DNA of 64,000 nt, taken from contig JBBMOA010000015.1 in NCBI GenBank assembly GCA_037954235.1, positions 4,508,501 to 4,572,500 on the forward strand. The letters are read 5' to 3'. The stretch comes from Aulostomus chinensis. Taxonomy: Eukaryota; Chordata; Actinopteri; Syngnathiformes; Aulostomidae. A model generated the notes under the pieces. It saw nothing but the letters and a program-made list of their open reading frames with translations. It was not told the DNA's origin and did no database searches. Of the stretch, positions 62,801 through 64,000 are shown one piece after another (the stretch's first letter is position 1; each line of letters begins with the position of its first letter). The translations under genes and the position numbers were made by a program.

Positions 62801-64000
62801 CTCACTGACTTTACTTTGACAGGAATCTGGCTGGACTTGTCAGACCTGCTGGCTGAAACTAAAACCACAACCATGTTCACCCTAAACACTTCTATTCATG
62901 TTTTTTTTCTTGTTTTTTGTTGTTGTTTTTTTTACTCGAACCCTTTCTCTTGTCGTTGACGTAAAGCTGAGGCGGGTAATTGGACGTCGTGTCAGTTTTA
63001 TGTATTGATTCAGGCTAGTAATGTAGGCTAGAATTAAATATATGTCCTGTTTGATGTCAACTAAACCGCTCGCTGCCACTGGTCATCAAGTGAGTATTTA
63101 AAACCTGTAAAGATTTTGGGGGGGGGGGGGGGGAACGCTAACATGAAGCAGTTAAAGTTTATTAACTGATAATTTTGCTCCCGATACACCAATTCAGGAA
63201 TGAAATATTGATTCATGATATTTAAGTGAAGAGAAATTTTCTCCCTCCAGTCTGAAAACGTCTGAGGTAAATTTTGACGTACGTTTTTAGTTTGGATCAC
63301 TTTTTCATGCAAACGGCCTTCGTGACCTTTGTCAGTACCGATGTTGACGAACCCTGGTAGACTTTTGTAAGTTGGGTCTGTCCTCACGGTTTTCTTCCTC
63401 CTTGCAGCTGAGGCTCTGTCACCCAACGCCACCCCCCTGTGCATCAGGAGACCCTCTGAAGGTAGGATGGCAAATCAGACGTCAGACGCTGGAAGAAAAT
63501 GATTTGTGTGGAATATTTATCAGACCCGCCGCCCGTCTGCTACCGGACACAGCGTCATACTGGAGAGCCAGGTGGAAGCAGAGTGTCGCAGCTGCATGTA
63601 ACGGCAGCCTCTTTATCTTCTATAACAGCCTCTAAAAAAGCTTCCTGGCTCCAAGAAACAGAAAATAACAGAGGTTTAAAGTGGATGCGAGGCCTTCCGT
63701 CCCATCCACTTCAACAAATGTTTTCCACTTAACTCATCAACCCCGTTCTTGCACCTTTACCACTGCTCTGCTTCCCTGTGTCCGTTTGTTCTGGTCTCTG
63801 GTGATGAACGTACTGCCGGGTCCGTTTGTCATCACCGGGTCAGAGTCAGGCAGGTGGGACTGATCAAAACAAAGCTAGCGAGGGGAGGCGTAGCACCGAT
63901 GGCGCTGTCTCACCCTCGTGTAATCACTCTTGGTGTGAATGTTGTGTGTGACTCCTTCAGCGGGAAGTCTGGCGGAGGACATTGGTGAAATGATTCTTCA
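51480..64000 (+). CDS. gtf2ird1: GTF2I repeat domain-containing protein 1, 15 coding exons, 3' end beyond window
   Basis: Joined exons: 51480-51605, 52228-52369, 52516-52692, 52853-53036, 53920-54227, 54367-54462, 54987-55070, 55993-56176, 57213-57238, 58161-58287, 59057-59100, 59368-59448, 60812-60949, 63408-63461, 63961-64000 (cut). They total 1811 nt, about 603 residues, in one frame with all internal junctions GT-AG. The protein is a nuclear transcription factor that binds GGATTA-type sites through TFII-I repeats. Visible are an N-terminal leucine-zipper-like segment (about 28-60), a conserved VGTERGR block, I-repeat 1 (about 133-210), I-repeat 2 (about 357-434) and a SUMO-type IKTE motif (511-514). 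Human GTF2IRD1 has five or more I-repeats, so the rest lies to the right. GTF2IRD1, not GTF2I, because the opening and the GLDHMVPVPYRKI repeat match it closely and clip2 is its neighbour. Confidence 0.94.
51606..52227 (+). other. gtf2ird1: gtf2ird1 intron 2
   Basis: The stretch at about 52037-52062 (GGCCCAGTTTTTGAGAAACA) resembles a hAT-type transposon end. Otherwise the intron is AT-rich. Confidence 0.5.
52228..52369 (+). CDS. gtf2ird1: gtf2ird1 exon 3
   Basis: It lies between TATTTCAG and GTAAGT and encodes residues 43-89 plus one base. CMAMSKLNAEVACVTVHED and VGTERGRVFLNSRREIQ are nearly as in mammals. Confidence 0.96.
52516..52692 (+). CDS. gtf2ird1: gtf2ird1 exon 4: linker and start of I-repeat 1
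   Basis: It lies between GGCTTCAG and GTAAGG and encodes residues 90-148. A polar, poorly conserved linker is followed by NIFVLRKMVEEVFTVLY, the opening helix of the first TFII-I repeat. Confidence 0.94.
52853..53036 (+). CDS. gtf2ird1: gtf2ird1 exon 5: rest of I-repeat 1
   Basis: It lies between ATGTGCAG and GTGAGT and encodes residues 149-209 plus two bases. It has the repeat signature: SLVPVPYEWI, then GLPEGVTLKKPSEYD, then KILEQSHRIQFTVKR. Confidence 0.96.
53037..53919 (+). other. gtf2ird1: gtf2ird1 intron 5
   Basis: The intron is unique sequence ending in a perfect (TG)40 tract at 53815-53894 plus an imperfect extension to the acceptor. Confidence 0.7.
53815..53919 (+). repeat. (TG)40 microsatellite abutting a 3' splice site
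   Basis: Forty perfect TG units run from 53815 to 53894, followed by CG/TG-mixed units and TTCAG at 53915-53919, which is the acceptor of the next exon. The ordinary polypyrimidine tract is missing at this position; a T-rich stretch lies upstream of the repeat at about 53799-53815. Confidence 0.95.
53920..54227 (+). CDS. gtf2ird1: gtf2ird1 exon 6: linker between I-repeats 1 and 2
   Basis: The acceptor TTCAG follows the TG tract and the donor is GTGAGG. It encodes residues 210-312, a Ser/Thr-rich linker with NSVLSNFLYGMPM, which parallels the mammalian SSSMASFLYSTALP segment. Confidence 0.9.
54367..54462 (+). CDS. gtf2ird1: gtf2ird1 exon 7
   Basis: It lies between GTTTACAG and GTGGGA. The 96-nt exon has a symmetric phase and encodes residues 313-344, ending ISKRLLFSIVHEKS, which matches mammalian ASKRILFSIVHDKS. 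Confidence 0.92.
54463..54986 (+). other. gtf2ird1: gtf2ird1 intron 7
   Basis: The intron is AT-rich, with TAAGCTAA-type repeats near 54765-54815. Nothing else was recognised. Confidence 0.6.
54987..55070 (+). CDS. gtf2ird1: gtf2ird1 exon 8: start of I-repeat 2
   Basis: It lies between CTCTGCAG and GTGAGA. The 84-nt exon has a symmetric phase and encodes residues 345-372, including FIRETEDINTLRECVQILFN, almost identical to mammals. Confidence 0.96.
55071..55992 (+). other. gtf2ird1: gtf2ird1 intron 8
   Basis: No repeat family or coding exon was recognised. Confidence 0.5.
55993..56176 (+). CDS. gtf2ird1: gtf2ird1 exon 9: rest of I-repeat 2
   Basis: It lies between CTTACAG and GTAAAT and encodes residues 373-433 plus two bases. 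GLDHMVPVPYRKIACDP and IPFKRPCTYGVPKLKRIL match GTF2IRD1 nearly residue for residue; this is the best diagnostic exon. Confidence 0.98.
56177..57212 (+). other. gtf2ird1: gtf2ird1 intron 9
   Basis: No repeat family or coding exon was recognised. Confidence 0.5.
57213..57238 (+). CDS. gtf2ird1: gtf2ird1 exon 10: 26-nt microexon
   Basis: It lies between ATATTCCAG and GTAAGA. It encodes MFDERIFTG across its junctions, exactly the mammalian sequence after the second I-repeat, which confirms this tiny exon despite its length. Confidence 0.95.
57239..58160 (+). other. gtf2ird1: gtf2ird1 intron 10
   Basis: No repeat family or coding exon was recognised. Confidence 0.5.
58161..58287 (+). CDS. gtf2ird1: gtf2ird1 exon 11
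   Basis: The acceptor is TTATTGAAG and the donor GTCAGC, both somewhat weak. It encodes residues 443-484 plus two bases, a polar acidic segment (GSTPEDSFPENLS). Phase matches on both sides; residue likeness to mammals is limited. Confidence 0.78.
58288..59056 (+). other. gtf2ird1: gtf2ird1 intron 11
   Basis: Two GAAAAAGTAAATGCTGA-like segments lie near 58475 and 58664, and a G-rich stretch at about 58741-58763. No coding exon was seen. Confidence 0.5.
59057..59100 (+). CDS. gtf2ird1: gtf2ird1 exon 12: 44-nt exon
   Basis: It lies between CCTCTGCAG and GTATGT. It encodes residues 485-499 (RSTSACVSPLADCEA) in the correct phase, between two better supported exons. Confidence 0.8.
59368..59448 (+). 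CDS. gtf2ird1: gtf2ird1 exon 13: SUMO-type motif exon
   Basis: It lies between CCCCCCAG and GTAAGT. It encodes residues 500-526 with LKRIKTEPPDGEIIQVTVP, matching mammalian IKIEPEDLDIIQVTVPD. The hydrophobic-K-x-E core fits a sumoylation site. Confidence 0.94.
59449..60811 (+). other. gtf2ird1: gtf2ird1 intron 13
   Basis: The intron has an ATT repeat at about 59840-59880 and a (GT)12 tract at 60782-60805 next to the following acceptor. No coding exon was seen. Confidence 0.6.
60782..60805 (+). repeat. (GT)12 tract six bases from a 3' splice site
   Basis: Twelve GT units are followed by CTCCAG at 60806-60811, the acceptor of exon 14. It is the second TG-type tract placed against a splice acceptor in this gene. 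Confidence 0.95.
60812..60949 (+). CDS. gtf2ird1: gtf2ird1 exon 14: Ala/Pro/Ser-rich exon
   Basis: It lies between CTCCAG and GTAACG. The 138-nt exon has a symmetric phase and encodes residues 527-572, low-complexity Ser/Ala/Pro (SPSAPSAVPSAAHHP). Phase and sites support it; there is little likeness to mammals. Confidence 0.75.
60950..63407 (+). other. gtf2ird1: gtf2ird1 intron 14 (2.5 kb)
   Basis: The intron has an A-run near 62676-62691, a T-run near 62900-62935 and a G-run at about 63117-63134. An additional small exon cannot be excluded, but none with acceptor, donor and matching phase was found. Confidence 0.5.
63408..63461 (+). CDS. gtf2ird1: gtf2ird1 exon 15: 54-nt exon
   Basis: It lies between CCTTGCAG and GTAGGA. 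It encodes residues 573-590 (AEALSPNATPLCIRRPSE) in symmetric phase. Confidence 0.78.
63462..63960 (+). other. gtf2ird1: gtf2ird1 intron 15
   Basis: No repeat family or coding exon was recognised. Confidence 0.5.
63961..64000 (+). CDS. gtf2ird1: gtf2ird1 exon 16, cut by window edge
   Basis: The acceptor CTCCTTCAG ends at 63960. The phase continues correctly as AGSLAEDIGEMIL with no stop before the edge. It parallels the acidic linker that follows the SUMO motif in mammals. Confidence 0.65.

Noticed and set aside
62815..62900. Possible extra gtf2ird1 exon after TTTGACAG
   Set aside because: The phase could fit, but no good donor follows and the residues show no likeness to the family.
1..64000. 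CRISPR array, bacterial operon, phage or rRNA content
   Set aside because: None seen: repeats are microsatellites or eukaryotic transposon types, and genes are spliced vertebrate genes.

Overview
The window is vertebrate nuclear DNA, almost certainly from a ray-finned (teleost, probably percomorph) fish. It shows GT-AG introns, long AT-leaning non-coding stretches, many CA/TG microsatellites, a tRNA-derived SINE with an L2-type tail, and proteins close to their mammalian counterparts. There is no bacterial-style organisation, CRISPR array or rRNA.

Layout, left to right. (1) 136-296, + strand: the last coding exon of an RRM protein that fits rbm41. (2) 3662-4483, - strand: an intact single-exon claudin, closest in features to claudin-2/claudin-14, convergent with the RRM gene. 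(3) 12361-40439, + strand: a complete clip2 gene (CLIP-115, a microtubule plus-end protein), rebuilt here as 16 coding exons encoding about 1013 residues, with a likely untranslated first exon ending at 10268. (4) From about 45.3 kb to the right edge, + strand: the 5' part of gtf2ird1 (TFII-I repeat transcription factor), with a likely untranslated exon ending at 45477 and 15 coding exons covering about 603 residues, the last cut by the window edge. All internal exons obey GT-AG and keep one continuous frame, which is strong support for the models.

In human, RBM41 and CLDN2 lie together on Xq22 while CLIP2 and GTF2IRD1 lie side by side in the Williams-Beuren region of 7q11.23. This window joins the two pairs. 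The genes do not form a functional pathway: the neighbourhood is a synteny block, not an operon.

The most interesting non-coding signal is a cluster of six GGATTA sites (either strand) in about 460 bp around the presumed gtf2ird1 first exon. GGATTA is the core recognition site reported for GTF2IRD1 itself, so the cluster looks like a fish version of its autoregulatory element. Other notable items are a (TG)40 tract directly against a gtf2ird1 3' splice site, a CA repeat directly against a clip2 5' splice site, an apparently perfect tandem duplication of about 340 bp, a perfect 20-bp inverted repeat, an in-frame 111-bp clip2 intron, and a run of frame-preserving small exons in gtf2ird1. No wholly new system was found.
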